Assembly (NCBI GenBank): GCA_963693085.1
Contig: OY856413.1
Coordinates: 105,592,501 to 105,656,500, forward strand
Length of the DNA stretch: 64,000 bases
Origin: Alisma plantago-aquatica
Taxonomy: Eukaryota; Streptophyta; Magnoliopsida; Alismatales; Alismataceae
Reading direction: 5' to 3'
Below, in pieces: positions 62,273 through 64,000 of the stretch. The translations under genes and the position numbers were made by a program. The notes below the pieces were generated by a model. It saw only the letters and a program-made list of their open reading frames with translations. It had not been told where the DNA came from and ran no database searches. The first letter of the stretch is position 1, and each line of letters begins with the position of its first letter.

Positions 62273-62309
62273 ACTCTCCCCCCCTTAGAATGTTTCGTCC
62301 TCGAAACAT
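62273..62309 (-). promoter_or_regulatory. Polypurine tract and hairpin of element G
   Basis: Minus strand: ATGTTTCGAGGACGAAACAT (62309-62290) is a perfect 8-bp stem with loop AGGA. TCTAAGGGGGGGAGAGT follows and ends at the LTR start. This is the third instance of the pre-PPT hairpin. Confidence 0.78.
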
Positions 62310-64000
62310 AAACCTACAAGAAAGATACATTCAAGGTTATTCTAAGCTTCTAAAGCCTTCCATGTCATTATATTCTTGTATTTCATGCCTGAATGTAGTT
62401 TTCAACATTAGATCTTTTAATTCTTTACTAAATCACAACATATTTCAAATAGTTCTCAATGATATCAAGCAAATTCCTTATGGCACAGTCAAACATAGAT
62501 TGCAAAGGTAAACCACCACGCTCTCGCTGCGTAACTCTGATACTCTGATATAACTATCTCAACTTATGCTGCTCAGAAAGTTCTATTGTTCTGTATCACC
62601 TTTAAGTGATAAAAGCAAGTTCACCATACTGTTTTAAACTTTAATCAAGTGCTATTCAAATAGCAAAACAGTCTTGAATTAAAAGACTAGATTCAACACT
62701 CAATTGCACAATACTGCCCTTGGCATCCCCATTGGGTCATGGATGCATGAGGTGAAGCATTACCACCTCATTCCATGCTATCCTGTTTCGATCCTGGGAC
62801 CTGTGGGTTATGAGCCCACACACAATTCAAAGTGTAACCATCGCACTATATCATTTTAGGGTTTCAACAACAGTAATAAGGTAATCCACAATTGTATCAT
62901 TCATTCAAGCATTAATCATACTCAATTACCATCACTCAGTTATATTAGAGCTAGGTATAACAAGCTACACCTCATAAGGGTTACTTGTCCAAACAATCTA
63001 ATTATCATCCCTTTCTATTAATATGAGTGAATATGTATGACTACCTTATTCAGGATATCCCTTCATGTGTTCTGACATCATCCAAACCGTATCACCATAT
63101 TACAAATACACGATAGTAAGATGCATATCAGGTATGAATTACTACAACTATCATACGCCTTTAATTTAACATATAGCTTACACAAATACACTGAAATCAT
63201 ATGTAGAACCAACTTTCATACCTTAATATGCCTTCAACAAATCATACATGTAAAAACAAATTCACATATTACACAAAGCTAGTATTTTCCCATATCTCTC
63301 TGCTCATTCATTACTTCTTTACTTTTCGCTACCTATCCTTTTCATATGATTATATACAATAAACATCATTAACATTGAAGCATTTAAGATATGAATAGAT
63401 TATTCATCATTATTGCTATCACACAAGAATTTATTTCCTATCACACTTCATCATATTGTATGTTACTATTACATTCACTAGATGACCCCACCAAGGTAGT
63501 TATGCACCATATATGATTCATTTTCTTATCATTTCATTCCCACCTTGCTCTCATTAAGGAATATATGAAAGAGAAGATGATTTTAAGACTTGGAATTCTT
63601 GTATTCAAACATTCCCTTAATACATTCTCGTATGTAGTTTTACTTAGTTATCCACAGAGATATTTGATTAATTAGCACTTGCTTGAATCTCACAACCTCT
63701 TTATTTTATAACTTCTCCATCATATTTCAAACCCTTTCTTACGTTTCATAGTCCTCTTACCATATACTACTCTTTAACCCGTCATCTTTAATTCTAAATT
63801 TTTCTCTTATGACCATGTTGCTTATTCATATGTATGGTCATGTATACCATGTTGCACATATTTCCTCCTTTATCTTTATGCTATTGCGAAGTTAACGTTC
63901 TAAATTAATAGTCCTTCTATTAGTTTTTCCTCATGTTGAATACATTACATATTCTTCATTTTTAAATTAAGGTGATCATGCATGGGTCAAACATAGTTTC
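62310..64000 (-). other. Interior of element G, noncoding part
   Basis: No pol or gag motif was recognised on the minus strand up to the window end. It is AT-rich with short frames only. It probably represents a long 3' untranslated interior or a non-autonomous element. It contains the tRNA-like segment at 62780-62851. Confidence 0.4.
62780..62851 (-). repeat. tRNA-Met-like sequence, probable SINE head
   Basis: Minus strand: TAGTGCGATGGTTACAC resembles a pol III A box and D arm. TGTGGG-CTCATAA-CCCACA is a perfect anticodon arm with CAT in a 7-nt loop (62820-62802). CCAGGATCGAAAC is a B-box-like T arm (62796-62784). The acceptor and T stems do not pair properly, so it is not a working tRNA. 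A tRNA-derived SINE or tRNA pseudogene fits; the SINE body would extend left toward about 62690. Confidence 0.55.

Overview
This window looks like nuclear DNA of a flowering plant, in a gene-poor stretch dominated by nested LTR retrotransposons. The evidence is spliced genes with GT..AG introns, a plant-type glycine-rich RRM protein, an ALKBH9/10-type AlkB homologue, Ty3/gypsy polyprotein remains and many LTRs with TG..CA ends, 5-bp target duplications and plant primer-binding sites. I cannot name the species.

Layout. 1-2959: end of a chromodomain Ty3/gypsy polyprotein and its 3' LTR. 2960-7610: decayed Athila/Tat-like gag (minus strand), then two LTRs of one family in opposite orientation, forming a ~1.4-kb inverted repeat. 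7625-35817: a decayed Ty3/gypsy element B, with pol and a ~4-kb 3' LTR. B has been entered by (i) a ~400-bp TIR element in reverse transcriptase, (ii) a 14.2-kb non-autonomous element A with giant 6.27-kb LTRs around a 1.7-kb interior (9432-23673, target duplication TCTTC), and (iii) a minus-strand solo LTR of family A (26549-33065). That solo LTR itself carries an intronless glycine-rich RNA-binding protein retrocopy (29.83-30.77 kb). 35818-43930: AT-rich DNA, then a two-level tandem-repeat array. The array is interrupted by a 2.2-kb solo LTR F (duplication CCTAA) and a 1.7-kb hAT element (8-bp duplication GTCTCAAT), which holds a Micron-like element inside a (TA)n block. 43930-49140: the only clear multi-exon gene, an ALKBH9B-like RNA demethylase (508 aa, 3 exons), followed by a tandem 5'-truncated second copy. 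49140-64000: nested old and young retroelement pieces. These are solo LTR E inside an older F fragment, a gypsy RT remnant, a ~113-bp tandem repeat next to an LTR start, another family-A LTR, and an LTR of family G with PPT and internal sequence running off the window.

Only two genes look able to make cellular proteins: the ALKBH9B-like gene and, if transcribed, the GRP retrogene. The rest is a layered insertion record: B is older than A and the solo A LTR, which is older than the GRP retrocopy; F is older than E; C is older than A, which is older than G. The most unusual signals are a 20-nt hairpin before the polypurine tract whose paired bases co-vary between three retroelement families, dense AAACGG palindromes and telobox motifs in the giant LTRs, and the microhomology-bounded ALKBH duplication. 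Calls rest on reading by eye; no alignment or database search was run.
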